Shown in pieces: positions 1 to 12,159 of a DNA stretch of 64,000 bases. The position numbers and the translations under genes were made by a program. Origin of the DNA: Pycnopodia helianthoides. Lineage: Eukaryota > Echinodermata > Asteroidea > Forcipulatida > Asteriidae. The number at the start of each line of letters is the position of its first letter. Position 1 is the stretch's first letter. The stretch lies in contig CM063262.1 of NCBI GenBank assembly GCA_032158295.1, positions 6,791,394 through 6,855,393 on the forward strand, in the 5' to 3' direction. Below the pieces are notes generated by a model. The model was not told the DNA's origin, did no database searches, and saw only the letters and a program-made list of their open reading frames with translations.

Positions 1-176
1 GCCTTGACGGGATCCTTGCATCAAAGTCCTTATATATTACAATCTCTGAGTATCAAATCTGGAAATAACTGATGATCCCTGAATTAATCTGCGATATTAT
101 TAGCCGTCATAGGACGACCGTCCTTTATACAAGAACGTTCACTTCTTTGGAACCCCATAAGTTGACGACCAAATTT

Positions 177-329
177 TTATTATAAGAATAAACTTTTCTG
201 TGATTTCATATGGGGGGGGGGCAAGAGGGGGGGGGCAGCAAGAGGGGGGCGCAGGCCCCTCCCCCTGCCACCCTGCCCCCCCCTCTTGCCCCCCATATGA
301 AATCACAGAAAAGTTTATTCTTATAATAA
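177..329. repeat. G/C-rich inverted repeat (long hairpin)
   Basis: Two arms of about 60 bases are inverted copies of each other. The outer part is AT-rich (TTATTATAAGAATAAAC on the left, its complement on the right). The inner part is runs of G on the left and C on the right, around a short GC-rich loop. The G runs differ in length between the arms, as expected for slippage. It may be a small foldback or MITE remnant. No coding role is seen; short proline/glycine-rich reading frames across it are by-products of the homopolymers. Confidence 0.8.
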
Positions 330-331
330 AT

Positions 332-1478
332 AAATAGTTTAAGGCTGCATTAATGCTGCCGTAAAAAGTAAAACTTGTATTCACATCAGTATGTCATGAT
401 GCAATTGGTGCTCGATATGGGGCAGAGGGAACCCCCCCTTCCTATTGTGTCTTCATTGTGTGCTTGGAATCTCATGAATTCTTTTGAGGATTTAAGGGGG
501 GGGGGTAGTTCTATACAAGAGGAAACTAGTGTGTATGGGAACATTGGGGGGACCCCTCTACCCTATATCGGGCAGGCTATATCACGATGTGGCCTATAAC
601 GCAGTCATGACAAATGCATGGAAACGTGCGCACAAACGATCGTATTGGCGGTAAATGTACGTTGTGGTTTGCGGTTACAGAGAGTGCAGGAAGTCACAAA
701 GTTCAGTTTGATGTGGGGCTGAACGCTGACCAATATCTCTGTTAGCACAATGTGGTCAGAAGCACAACAGAGAGATTTAAACAGCAAAATGGCCGGCGAA
801 AAAAGTTAGCTCAGACCATTCTCCATATCAAAGCGCTCGTCTTTGCCTCGTGCTCCAACACCCAAGAGGCAGAGTCGGGAAAATACAGAAGATTATGATT
901 CTGATGTTGGTAATCACTGTTGGTAATTTAATCCTTGCAAGGGCGTCGATTGCTACTGAAAAGTAGGGGGGACGGGCGAGCAAGTCATGAATTTTTTTTC
1001 GTTTTTCTTGAATTATTGAAAGTAAAACATGTAAAGTGGTTGAATAATGAAAAAGCAAAGTTGTGCTCTTTAATTTACTGCATACATGTGAGGTTTGCAG
1101 GGTCCATTAACAGTGTTGCTGACTCGAATCGGTGACTTGGATGCGATTCTGACTTGTGTTACAATTGTTGAGAATTTGACTTTGCTTGGCTTTGCCTTGA
1201 CTTAAAAAAACATTACTTGCAGCTTGATTTTATTTGAACAAAAATGACAGTAGACTTGACTTTGGGAAAAATTACTTGGTTACAACAGTTTATATTGGTA
1301 TTTAGGGAATGAGGGTGGGTGCTTTTTGGTGATTATCAAAAAAGGAAAACAAAATCTGTATTTAAATCATATTGGTGTGAATTTGGAATTTGCCTTTCTG
1401 TACGGAAGAAAAGAAATTAGAGAGATGCACAGGTGGTCCTCTAGTAATAAAATTATGTTTTCTTGATTTCAAAATTAG
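332..1478. other. Non-coding stretch, nothing recognised
   Basis: Only short frames of random character are present (under 80 codons). I see no splice-bounded domain, no RNA gene and no clear repeat apart from short G runs near 497-506. Confidence 0.5.
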
Positions 1479-1850
1479 GATGAGACACGGAATGAACCAC
1501 TTAGAAGACCAAACCGACCTTGTATCTACTGCGGCCTAATGCAGACACAACTTAGCCGTCATCTAAAGAGAAAGCACAGAAAAGAAGAGGAGGTCAAAGC
1601 CGCACTCCAGCTACCTCGTACAGAAAGAATTGAAGCAATGAGTCAGATAAGGAAAGATGCAATCTTTCAAGAAAATGTTAAGAGAATAAGGACTGACTGT
1701 CGGCAGCCATTGTTGCGAGAGCGTCAACAAGGAGATGCAGAAGTTGTCATGTGTGGACAATGCCATGGATTTTATAGCTGTTCCCGCATATGGCGCCACA
1801 AACAAGTTTGCCATAGGGCATGTAGTAATAAAGTGTCGTCAGTGCCTGTT
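1479..1850 (+). CDS. Zinc-finger-like coding exon, partial
   Basis: An open frame begins after a possible acceptor (AAAATTAG, ending 1478) and runs without a stop into the N gap. It encodes about 124 residues. Two zinc-binding-like motifs are visible: C-x2-C-x9-H-x4-H near the start (CIYC ... RHLKRKH) and C-x2-C-x11-H-x4-H near the end (CGQC ... RHKQVCH), joined by a basic helical stretch rich in Lys, Arg and Glu. The spacing is not that of a classical C2H2 finger. I do not recognise the family; it could be a host nuclear protein or a domesticated or live transposon protein. It is unrelated in sequence to the receptor exons that follow. The 3' end is lost in the assembly gap. The frame is long and the motifs are ordered, so real coding origin is likely, but function is unknown. 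Confidence 0.5.
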
Positions 1851-1950
1851 NNNNNNNNNNNNNNNNNNNNNNNNNNNNNNNNNNNNNNNNNNNNNNNNNN
1901 NNNNNNNNNNNNNNNNNNNNNNNNNNNNNNNNNNNNNNNNNNNNNNNNNN
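1851..1950. other. Assembly gap (100 N)
   Basis: Exactly 100 Ns, the conventional size for a gap of unknown length. An A-rich, low-complexity stretch follows (1960-1980). Any exons of the zinc-finger gene or of receptor gene 1 may be missing here. Confidence 0.99.
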
Positions 1951-2083
1951 TCAGAGGCAAAAAAAAACAAAAAAAAAAAAACGATTTTTTAATTATTATT
2001 ATTTTTAAAATAATTATAAAATTATTATTTTTTATATAATATATTTTTTATATTTTGATTTGTTTTACATTTTGTTTTACCAG

Positions 2084-2184
2084 AAATGCTGCGAGCATTG
2101 CGCTACTGTGACTTTCAGCGATGCCCCTCAAAAGAAACGCACAAATGGTTGCATTGAATCTATCAAATAGAGTAGAAGACCAAG
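2084..2184 (+). pseudogene. Damaged cytoplasmic exon of receptor gene 1
   Basis: This segment has the same length (101 nt), the same flanks (acceptor CAG, donor GTAAAC) and clear similarity to the 101-nt juxtamembrane exons of gene 2 (27681-27781) and gene 3 (48667-48767). Its end would encode NLSNRVEDQG, as in the paralogues. In the expected phase a TGA interrupts it about ten codons in. All three frames contain a stop. Against gene 3, the middle of the exon is displaced by a +2 and a later -2 indel, so the ends are in register and only the middle is out of frame. Either gene 1 is a decaying copy, or the exon is skipped, or the assembly beside the gap has errors. Confidence 0.6.
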
Positions 2185-2378
2185 GTAAACAACATTTTTT
2201 TAGTTTCGAAGGAAATGAGCTAGATTAAAGTGCAGCTTGAAGGGATACGAGTGTTTTGACAGAGCGAGGAAGTCCTCGCTTAGCTTTCGTGTTTAAAACC
2301 AATGGGGATGTCGCTAAAAAAGACTAAGTTCAAACAATAGGAGAACGAAGAGAAGTGTTCGATTTACGGGAATCACAA

Positions 2379-2381
<3 letters not shown>

Positions 2382-2413
<32 letters not shown>

Positions 2414-2458
2414 GTTGTTGTTGTTGTTGTTGTTGTTTTGTTTTTTTTGTTTTTTTTT
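2382..2458. repeat. (GT)n / (GTT)n microsatellite
   Basis: About 14 GT units are followed by about 7 GTT units and T runs. It lies in an intron of receptor gene 1. Short valine/cysteine frames here are artefacts. Confidence 0.95.
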
Positions 2459-3137
2459 CAAGCAAAAAAAATAATATACACGCTGCACTTGCTGCAGGTA
2501 GCTGTAATTTCTGGTCGTTTGCACATTTTTACAGAAACTGAACTTCGTTGGAGGAATATTCAAAGTATGTAACGGCATCTGACACTAACGTTAATGAGTA
2601 TATTCTTGTATCTCACAAAAGTATAACTAATGATTTTTGTTTCAACGAAAAACATGAAGTTAAAATTTGCCCTAACTTTTTTTTTCAAAAACAAATAAAA
2701 CTACTGTTTGCACACATGACTGTAAAAGCTACAAAGTCCTGGCCCACTGTTGACACACTGTGAAGAAGATGACGAAGTGGTTTAGTTCCAAAGTCGCTGT
2801 TTCACATAATCACATGAACACATAATAAAGTCACCAAGTTCTACGTTGCATACACTCTATGTTAAGTCATTTGTCTTGTGCAGTTGAGAAAGTGTTTTCT
2901 TCAACATTGTGAAACACTGTGTTAATGTGTGTAGGTCCAGTGCTTTAAGTCCCTACATTGTATGTACAACTTTTGTTCTTAGGTCCACACTTTGTACGTA
3001 ATGCTTAAACCATAAAAAAGGATGTGTCCGTTGTGACAGTGAAATTGTATAAATATTCAGTTTATTTTATTTATGTATAACTATCAACTTTTATCTAATG
3101 GGCTTCCACGTGGCTTCAATCGTATTGCCAGGCACAG

Positions 3138-5932
3138 GAGCTGCAAATGCAGACACCAGATCTAGAGTAAATGACAACCAACCTGCATCATCGACTTCAT
3201 CACTAATCGACAACCACAACGTCACACAACATTACCATTGTGGTAAGTATAATGACAGTTTTGTGTATCGCTAATTGTTATGTATACAAGGGCCAACTTC
3301 ACCGTATTTCAACTATCAAGTTTAGCTTATTAAAGGGGCTGTGTCGTCATGATCCTTGCAGGGCCCGATTTCATAGAGCCGCTTAAGCACACAGGTGGCT
3401 TAGCACAACACAATTATGCTTACCAGAATGTGGTTACCAGCCAAAATGTCATTTTGCATGTACAATCTGTGAATGCTTTCTTGCAAACGTTTCTTATCAG
3501 AAACCTGTTAAGCAATATTTTGGACTTAATCAGCTTTATGAAGTTGGGCCCTGACCTGTGGGGGCTGTACATAGAATTATGAACTCTCACTCAGTTACAT
3601 CACGCATGCGCACTCCGATCCCTTCATAGATGGTAAGAAGGGAGAGCGTGCCCGTGCGATAACTGGGTGAGAGTTCATAAATCCATGTGCAGCCACTAGT
3701 CTGCTTTGATCATGACGACACAGCCCCTTTAAACATGCACTCAGAACGGAAAGAATGAAATGTGTCACTTATGATGTACATAATGGTATTGATCTTGTCA
3801 GGCGTTTTGTCTTACTCGAGGCAATAGACATTGAAATATTGATTGCCAACAAGCTGTATCAAAACCAAAACATGCAAGGAGTAATGAAATTCCAGATCTA
3901 AGTTTCGTTGATAACTCTTTCGCTTTTAAAAACAATGGCATCTTCCAAACTTTTAGTTTTAATTTAAACATATCAATACATAAAACAAATAAAAAACAAA
4001 AGGTTAAACAATACCTTAGATGAGAAAAATATTACGTGCTTCAAAAGTGTGTGTTCTTAAAGGGACACATTGGCTTACCGTTTGCGTAATTTAGTAATGA
4101 AGAATCACATGCAATAATTTTTAGATGGTTGTTGTAAAAAAAAACAATCATTAAGTTTAACTCTTTTAAAAGAAAGCGGTAGGTCACGTTTCTCTGTTTA
4201 TGTATAAATCATAATTATGGCTAGGCACGAGGAGCCAGTCTTCATTATCCACCCAGCACAAATTAATGTGTACAACCGACACACACAGGTGAGTCCGGTC
4301 CAATCCACACCAACCTGTATTTTTGTAATGCTGGTTGTACACATGTGTTTCTGTCCCGCGTGTACAGCAGGCACTACGTAAAACGTGGTAATAGCTAGTA
4401 TAATGGCTAGGGGTAGGGCCTACAGACTAAAACCTCTACAGGACAAAACGTACGGGATATGCCTCAATATTTACGTCTCCGTATAGCCCTCACGCTGTGC
4501 ACCGTGCTTCTGTTCTCTGAATAAGAATCTCGATTTTTCATAATTATTTAAAACTTTTGTCCATAGTCTGAAGTATTCTTTTTTTTTTAACTCTTGAATA
4601 GTTTTAAAAACTAAAAGGTTGAATTTGGTGCTGTAATTAACTTTTATAGTCTAGAAATAAACCAGCGCAGAAGATCACATGGTTTATCTGAAACAAAAGG
4701 TAGTTCGGATAAAACAACGTGACTTTTTTTTGTAATGCTCGAATACAACCAAATTGGATGGTTTCTTTTATGAGCCATTCTGCTAAACTCCTTCAAGAAC
4801 TTTGTAATCATGGTTGGGTCCGTTTTTTAGCCTAAATATCCCAACAAAGCCGGTGTGTCCCTTTAATGTTTTTGTAAACAATAGTTAATGGAGTGCATGC
4901 CGTTTGGACCCTAGTAGAGTCTTTCTAAAAATGATAATGGTTATGACTCTACTAAGATCGAGACTTCTTGCCATTAGCTATGTCTTGCATTTATACCATA
5001 AGTCTATTTGTCTGGTAGGCAGTTTGTTTGTAACATACAATTCCATTTTTATCTTTTTAATAGTTTATTCAATTCTTGTCAATTATAATTTTTCTCAAGG
5101 GAGCAGCATTATGTACAAGTAACCTTTCAAAAGTAGATGTTGTGAAACCGTTTTCAATTGGTTTTATGTATACACTCTTCATTATCTGACTTGTCGTTTG
5201 TATAACGTCTTCGTTACGCAGGGGATGGGGTGATGTACACTTCTGTGAACCGTCAAAAGAGCCCCCAAGCGTCAGCTGTTGTCTACACCGGAGCGGCAGG
5301 TGCAGCTGCCATTAAGTACCAACCAAAAAAGGTATCATATCCCCCAAAATTTAATAAATAACTTTAGCACCTTCGTTAGTCAGATGAAAACAATACCAAC
5401 CTGAACTAAACTTTATATAGTCGTTATATACAATATATTTCTATTCGGTCTATTGTGTTTGTAGATTGTTTTTACCTGTTTTTTTTTTATTTCCTTTACT
5501 TTTGTCATATATCAGTTTTAAACTTCTTCTTTTTTCAATTCAGACTTTGTAACTAGTTGACCATTAATACCTACAAGTAATTCAGATTTTCACATACCCG
5601 TTTAAAGCACTATTACCATATGGTTCGCTAATGGGATAACAATGTTCTCCCCGAAATATTACTAGGTTGCCCGTCCTGGCGAATTGGTTTATGCCGATTT
5701 GCAGCACACACGTCAACATCCTCCTAACGCACCACCTATACGAACCGAACCACCTACTCAGTACGCTGAAATTCGCCACAACATGAGTCGCACCCATCGC
5801 AGCGGCACTTCAGCGCCATCTGGCCACATCTTTGACAACGACGAGGAAGTGGAGCTATGGATAGTGGACTCTAAAGATGAAGCACCACCCCCACCACCTC
5901 GTGGGATTTTTAACCCACCTCTTTACTGTTAA
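3138..5932 (+). CDS. Receptor gene 1, cytoplasmic tail exons with ITIM/ITSM motifs (5' part missing)
   Basis: Three exons can be joined in phase: 3138-3242 (phase 1 to 1), 5222-5331 (1 to 0) and 5666-5932 (0 to stop). The first matches the start of the last exon of genes 2 and 3 (residues such as STSSLIDNHNV against STIDNRNV), but the YAEI tyrosine is absent. The second encodes VMYTSV and the third LVYADL, both fitting the ITIM consensus (S/I/V/L)xYxx(I/V/L). The third also encodes TQYAEI, which fits the ITSM consensus TxYxx(V/I), and ends in an acidic then proline-rich tail, DEAPPPPPRGIFNPP, shared with genes 2 and 3. Such motifs recruit SH2 phosphatases or adaptors in vertebrate Ig receptors; that role here is inference. 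No Ig, stalk or transmembrane exon is found upstream within the window, and the preceding exon is broken, so this may be the 3' end of a longer gene or a decaying copy with an intact tail. Confidence 0.7.
3330..3732. mobile_element. MITE with TTAA ends, 403 bp (intron of gene 1)
   Basis: The ends are inverted copies: TTAAAGGGGCTGTGTCGTCA on the left and its complement on the right, extending to about 24 bp. Both ends carry TTAA, the target of piggyBac-type transposons. No transposase is inside. Also internal is an inverted pair around GAACTCTCACTCAGTTA / TAACTGGGTGAGAGTTC. Confidence 0.85.
4057..4866. mobile_element. MITE with TTAA ends, AGGGACACACCGG family, copy 1
   Basis: TTAAAGGGACACATTGGCTT starts the element and AAGCCGGTGTGTCCCTTTAA ends it. 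It is related, in the opposite orientation, to 13540-14516 and 59802-60328; for example all share a GAAACCATC-type internal stretch. It has no transposase and is about 810 bp long. It lies in an intron of receptor gene 1. Confidence 0.8.
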
Positions 5933-5979
5933 TGGCGATCCAATTTGTTTTTTTATTGTAAAGAGCTTTAATTAAAACC

Positions 5980-8900
5980 ACACCATTTTCATGCAGCTCC
6001 TTTGGGGATAGTAATGTAAACTGGAACGAACCCCGTACAAACGGAGAAGGTAACATCATAATAATCAAGATTATAACTGGAAATGGAGGGAGTGTGGATG
6101 TTAATATAGAACAAAACGCATGATTATAACCTAATTATACATTTTGATTCTCTTTTAAAAAAAAATAGCGAGAAAATCAAATATTTGGCAACGCAAATGA
6201 TAAAAGCTTCATCAAAATTAGCCACCAATAAGATAACATGAACGCCCGTAAAAGGCTCATATTATTTGAGTACTCTATAAAGGAATTCTTTCACATTGAA
6301 GTAATTTTTGACTAGCGAGTTATAAGGTTCATACTTTGTTTTTCCCATGTCAACTGTTCGTGTTCAGCTGACTATGAAGTAAGGGTGTAAGTCTGTCTTG
6401 GTCTTAAACTTGTATATATTTTATCAAAGTCAAATTATTGTGGCAAATCCAGCCCAGTAGTATTAACTCTGGCTGCTCTGAGATAAGTTGCTTCATTAAT
6501 GAGTAAAAATGATAGCATCGGTGTTGCTATCTCGCTAGTATGGCAAGCTGTGTTTATGTAAGGGACATTAAATTAATATTGACTCTACAGGACTTTTAAG
6601 CAAATAACTGAAACTGTAAACCCAAATTACATTATTTGGTAATGAGGGGTCATTTTGCTAAATTCGTATTATTACTACCAATTTTTGTTATTATATTAGT
6701 TTTATTATTAGAAGCAACTTGTTGGATAAAAGGAAACTACTTTGCACGAAGTTTTGGTTACCAGTGTGTCACAAAAAGATGTTGTGTCCAAAATGTTCAA
6801 ACCTATTATAGTTTAGTTTAAAGAGAAGTGCACCCGCTTAGTTGGTACCGGAACTGCAAATTTGTTTTTGTAACTTCCGCTTCTGAATTTTGTGAGAAGT
6901 GTCAACTTTTGTAGACAGCCAGGTCAGTGTATACGTTTAAATTAAAATTAACTCTATTCTTTCTACCATCAAGACCATAATTCGTGATTGAGTTCTCAAA
7001 ACAATCCTTTTTTTTTTTAAACGAGCAAATATTTTTTAAGTTAGTTACATACACGGTATTACAGAAAAAAATGGATAGGTCTCTATTCGATATTTAATGT
7101 ATTTTCCACTGAACTTTCAACCAAACCAGTATGATAAGTCTCGAATATGAATCTTGTATAAGATGAAAAGCCATGAACGTTTGAACTTGCTGGTGTTGTT
7201 ACATCCTGTTTTAAACAAAATTATTGTATTATATGTACTTAATGTTATTGGAGGCTCGCTTTTTGTTTCGAAGGCATGTTGAATTTAATGGCTTGTTTGT
7301 AATAGACAAAATGGTGCACAGATTGGAACTTTATCGGCGTGATTTGTTCCCTTTAGTTACTATTTACATGTAAAAGGTATGACTTTGTTGTACTTTGACT
7401 AAATTAGTTTAATTGCGCTCTCAGACTTCCAGAATCCCACTGAGCTCTTTACTATCATCCTCAAGAAGCAACACATTAAATAAAGGAGCTAATGTGGTGT
7501 CTACGTTTCAAACAGTAGGCTATACGCTGCCCATCTTCAGGAAAATGCTGAACTGCTGGTGATAATGAGGCTTTAGTAGGACTTGAGGAAAGCACATTTA
7601 GGTGGAAAGTATCCAAGCTGTTCTTGACCGGTGATGCGTGGGAGTTGACTGCCGGCTGGATCCACTGGGTTGTGTCAATGTTGTGGTGACTGCGGCTGGC
7701 TTGAGTAGTGGTGACTAAATGTCGATGGGGAAGAACCCGATGTTATTGTGGATTTGTGCTGTCTGACTTGATTTCTACGGCTTCTCTGACCCTTCGTTGG
7801 TCCCTGAACTGGACAGGTGCGACGAGGTTTGCTTGTTTTCAGTTGATGCTGTATCCAAGATACTTCCTTCCCAAATGTGCATCCCTCCAACCCTACTTAA
7901 GTCATCGACTCCAGTCAAGCACTTAACTAAAGACAAGCATAATATCCGCCCGTTGCACGGTCAGCCATTTTTGCGTGCGTGTAGTGCCTTGAATTGGGAA
8001 CAGTAGTGAATAAAAGGAATGTATTACTCTGTATTGTATTGTATTGACACTTCATCCAAACGTAGACATAAAATAATACAATAAAACGAAGCATGAAGTC
8101 GAGGCGCTACACGTACATGGCGGATCTGTGCAAGTACTGTTCGAAACGTGGAGACCATTGGCTCTTTTCAGAGCCAACACTCCTCCCCAAATAGATTCAC
8201 ACATGTTTGTGCCGCATATTCACTAGAGTTACAGTTACTTCTTATTTACAAAACATGCACATCTTTAAAATCACCTATCAATTATAAGGTCAAACGAGGA
8301 AACGAACAAATGGACAAGAATATTGCGCCTTGAAATATTATGTTTAGGTTTTTCTATTCCGTTTCAGTATGTACTTTATTAACTGCGTTTAGGGATTGTT
8401 TCCCAGCTAAATGAAGTGTAGCCTTTTGCTTTAAGATTTATTCTACAGCCGATGTGCAAGGGTTAAACCAAATCACTGTTCTTGCTACGGCTACGGCTGG
8501 ATCGCAGTGTCATTGAGCGTTGGTTAATAGGACGTTCTTTATAGCAACACGCTTAGCAAAAGTCGTAGCTACCAATTCGGATACGGCCTTCACTCACTCA
8601 ATATAATTTATTACATAGCAATAAAATTGATAAAAACAATGTATATAATTTGTAACGTACCGATGCTTTATATTTATACAGACATGTACATTGTGCAGAA
8701 AATTGTAGGCATAAAGTTACGTTCGCTTAATCGCATACAGTGTGTTTTCCTAACTATACTTTTATAGAAAGTGAAATGTGTAAGCAAGTGTTTGTTTTTA
8801 ATCAATGCACTACAAGCAATGGCAAAATTACGAGTTGTGAAGAAAAATATATATAAATCACAGCAACTTATAATAGCTGCATTGTGAATATAGAGATAAG

Positions 8901-10850
8901 AAGTAATAAGGGAATTTGAAGACAAAACTTTGAGAATACGCAACAACTTTGTCCTACCGTTTTCACGAACAGGCCAAAAGTGTCTACTCACAGCACGCTG
9001 CACACAGGGGGTGTTTGTACATTCCTCATAAAGATATAATAGTGAAATATTACTAATTTATTAAACAATTGATGAACAAAATTAAGTCAGGTTTGTTTGA
9101 GATTTAAGATATCTACCTCCCTGATATAAACAAACAAATGCGAACAAATGGTTTTGAAAATCTTAACTTTAAACGAGGGTTTCTCTAAACATTAGAGTTT
9201 GGCTGCTAAGGAGACTTTTTGGCACCAGGTGATGTTTCTGACGATTTTATACAAACTTTTTACCAAAAACATTAATGTTTTACCTTCAATTTCCTGATAC
9301 ATGACGATATTTTTGTTTTAAATCATGTTTTGTTGCCTGACATCGAAATAAACTAAGGTTTGAATTACAAATTTGGTATGAAAGGAACCAATTCATTGTG
9401 TATCTTAACACTGACATTGGGGTGCCATTGGTATTCTACATAGGTCTACCCGTGGATTGATGAGGTCGAGCTATTTTTTGTAACCTCTCACGTACACCAG
9501 TGACATGCCATTCACATTCCTGATGGACCAACAACGGAAGTAGTAGACCATGCAATACCTCTGTACTGGTTTAACAAGTGTTGATGCATCACAGTATCAC
9601 TTCCTCCCGGGTAAACAGTTACAAACAATGCAATAACTGCTGCACAGCAGCATCACGCAGTGGCAAATGTACAACATCAAACTGGTGGCCTTCACCAGCA
9701 GCTATTGCACTGTTTATAACTTCAGAAACATCTAGCAGGTATAAGGGGATCTGGCTAAGACAATTTCCATTTTTGGTTATTAAGCAAAGTGTTTGTGTGC
9801 ATTGTGTGGTCTACAATTTCTAGCAAAAAAAATAATTTTTAGTGAATAGTCCTCAGGAACATGTTTTTTTGTGGAATTTATTGCTACCCCCTCTACAAAT
9901 CACAGTGATAAATAAAGTATCCGCCCGCAGTTCCGTATACGTCTTTAACAAGATCACATTACAATATGGATGATAAGGCGGGGGAAGTGGGGAGGGGGAT
10001 TGAATAATTATGAACATTGCCCATCCCTCTTTACTACTGTTCCGAGCACAAGTTTATCTGGTTTTTCCTAAACCGGAAACTACAAACAGATCATTGCAAC
10101 TTGGTTTTACTCTTGCTTCTAGTATTCTTTCTTTAAGTGTTATCGATCGTGAGAAACTTGTTTTTCTGACCCCAATGTTCAGAGTAGAAAAATAAAGCTC
10201 AGAAAGCAAAACTTAACACTCTCCTTGAGCTTTAATAAGCTGTTGTTTTAGTAGAAACAATGGTTTATGTAAAAATGGCGATCCGACGACCATTTACTTG
10301 AAGAATTTTGCCACATCGTTATTGACAGTAGCTCACTTACAAATGAGTGCGCACTGGTTGAAAAGCGTTATGAGCTTTAAAACTTTTGGCTTCAAAGCAA
10401 CAAATAGCTGTTGGTGTAAAGTTTATTTGAAAGGTCCATTGCTACTGAGGTAATCCCACTTACATTGTAAAATTAACAATGGGAAGTCGAAATGTATGTT
10501 ATGTGAACTACTACAATACAAATCTACGCTGGTCCCAAAGAGTCACCGATATAGTCCACAGAGCAACAGATAACCTAGGTCACTTCGTGAATGGAGAAAA
10601 TTGCGATTGAAATTGAACTATTTTTGAATATGCTTTTTCGGAGTCTGCAGGCTATTAAGCTGAGTTAATATTCGTGCAGATTCGTTAATAATATATTTTC
10701 AATTGCTGCAACTATTTTGATCAGTAGTTAATTCATAAACACTTACGTTATAATATATAACAAGTGTGTTGCTTGCAGATCCCTATGCACAAACCAGTGC
10801 ATATTTTATACACATTGCGATAGGTCACTTTGTGAAAACACTACGCTTCA
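5980..10850. repeat. Segmental duplication, copy A (downstream of gene 1)
   Basis: Blocks through this interval match 36040-39095 in the same order and orientation: the GCAGCTCCTTTGGG block after the gene end (5995 and 36054), the GTATCCAAGCTGTTCTTGAC block (about 7606 and 36687), the CCAAGATACTTCCTTCCCAA block (7854 and 36907), the CACAGTATCACTTCCTCC block (about 9589 and 38056), and the CGTGAGAAACTT block (10148 and 38606). Short frames conserved between copies do not show codon-like constraint by eye. I therefore read the interval as non-coding duplicated DNA. It includes GTACCGATGCTTTATA at about 8660, one of four copies of a module listed separately in the findings. Confidence 0.75.
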
Positions 10851-11473
10851 AAAGGTCCGACAGATAGGTCACTTCGTGAAACGCAAAAGTCATACCCGGG
10901 AGACGGACCCTAGTCTTGGTTCCAAGCTCATAGTAAATTCGCACACGGGCTATTTTAAGGAAACAGTTGGGCTGAGCTAGTTAGAGGACTTCTGAATAAT
11001 TGGGAGCGCCAAGGCATGACGGCTTGGGATACAGAAAAAGACATCTATAAAGAAAATAAAAATAACAATTATGACTGTACAATGACAACTTTTCAAATGA
11101 AAATTAGGTAAATGCGTGTTTAAAATGAAACTTGCATACTGGCTTTGTTTACTTAGTACGGTTGAGGTAATTATTTGACTTTTTATTTGGGCGAAGCTAT
11201 GATTTATAGTTTGATTTACAAGAAAGACATTAAATATGCAGAAAAAAACTGAAGATTTCATGATTTCACGATGACAACTTTTCAATTGAAAACGAGGTAA
11301 AAACATGATAATTTGGGATACCATTCGCACTGTCATCGGCGGTCGCAATTTGTTTACAAATTGTTTTGAAATTTGTGCCAGCTCCAATTAAGTTAGTTCC
11401 AGCACTAATTATACAGCGTCTTCTGTGTTTTTATTCATTACAAAGGTGTACACGAAGACGAACATTTTGTAAT

Positions 11474-11558
11474 GTGTACGTGCAAACACCATGGGCCTGG
11501 AACCAAGACGAGGCGTAACCTAGTCTTGGTTCCAAGCCCACTGTGTTTGCACGTACAC
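11474..11558. repeat. Near-perfect hairpin, 85 bp
   Basis: GTGTACGTGCAAACACCATG and the complementary arm flank a 12-base loop. The inner stem is GGAACCAAGAC / GTCTTGGTTCC. Another copy of the inner motif lies at about 10913-10926, suggesting a dispersed small element. Confidence 0.85.
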
Positions 11559-12159
11559 AAAACCAATATTCAGATTTACACTGTACTCATTTGTAATTAA
11601 TAAACATAGATGGCGCCTTACCGACACTTGATCCTCAAAGGGTGCACCCCAACACTAAATAAACTCCCATAGCATACACTGCAATTTGCTAAAAAAAAAA
11701 AAAAAAAAAATACATGAAAAATACTCAAAAGTTTCACAGCTTTTTACAGTAAGGGGAAAATTATTAATTGACTATTGTTCTCTGCTCAATTTGATATGGG
11801 AAGTCTCTGGGCCCGTCGAGTTATTTTCCCTCCAAATAAAAACACCCCTACACAGGTGAAATTTTCAAAACGTCCGAGCAGCAATCTTGTGTCCCTTTAC
11901 CTCTCAGCAAATAAGACCATTTCTTTCAGGGCCTATGTCATCCAAAAGATCTCAAGTTGGAAGTCAACAACCCCCAGGTCACAATTGGGCATTTCTTTAT
12001 TTTTTATAACTGAAACAATTTATGAGGTGTGTCTAATATAGAATATTTTGAGGGCCTTCAAAAAATGGTTGAGGTTGACGCTCTGTTTTCTCCTTATTTG
12101 GTGGGGTGCACCCCGAAGGGAATACAATTATACAGCATCCTCTTTGTGTTTTCATTACT

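Noticed and set aside
4216..4283. Possible extra cytoplasmic exon of gene 1 (acceptor, donor GTGAGT)
   Set aside because: It lies inside a TTAA MITE, no acceptor gives a phase compatible with exons 3138-3242 and 5222-5331, and one frame has a TAA.
7675..7926. Frames on both strands, partly conserved at 36501-36986
   Set aside because: Similarity reflects the segmental duplication; different frames are open in the two copies, so coding constraint is not supported.
8674..9003. 109-codon minus-strand frame
   Set aside because: It overlaps the non-coding module that recurs at 37.7 kb, where the frame is broken.
9578..9823. 81-codon frame, similar to the 71-codon frame at 38015-38230
   Set aside because: The two share sequence through duplication, but they diverge by indels that break the shared frame and have no recognisable domain.
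10977..11387. 136-codon minus-strand frame
   Set aside because: It consists of repeated internal segments (PRFQLKSCHREI / PNFHLKSCHCTV) from short repeats in the DNA, with no domain and no splice context.
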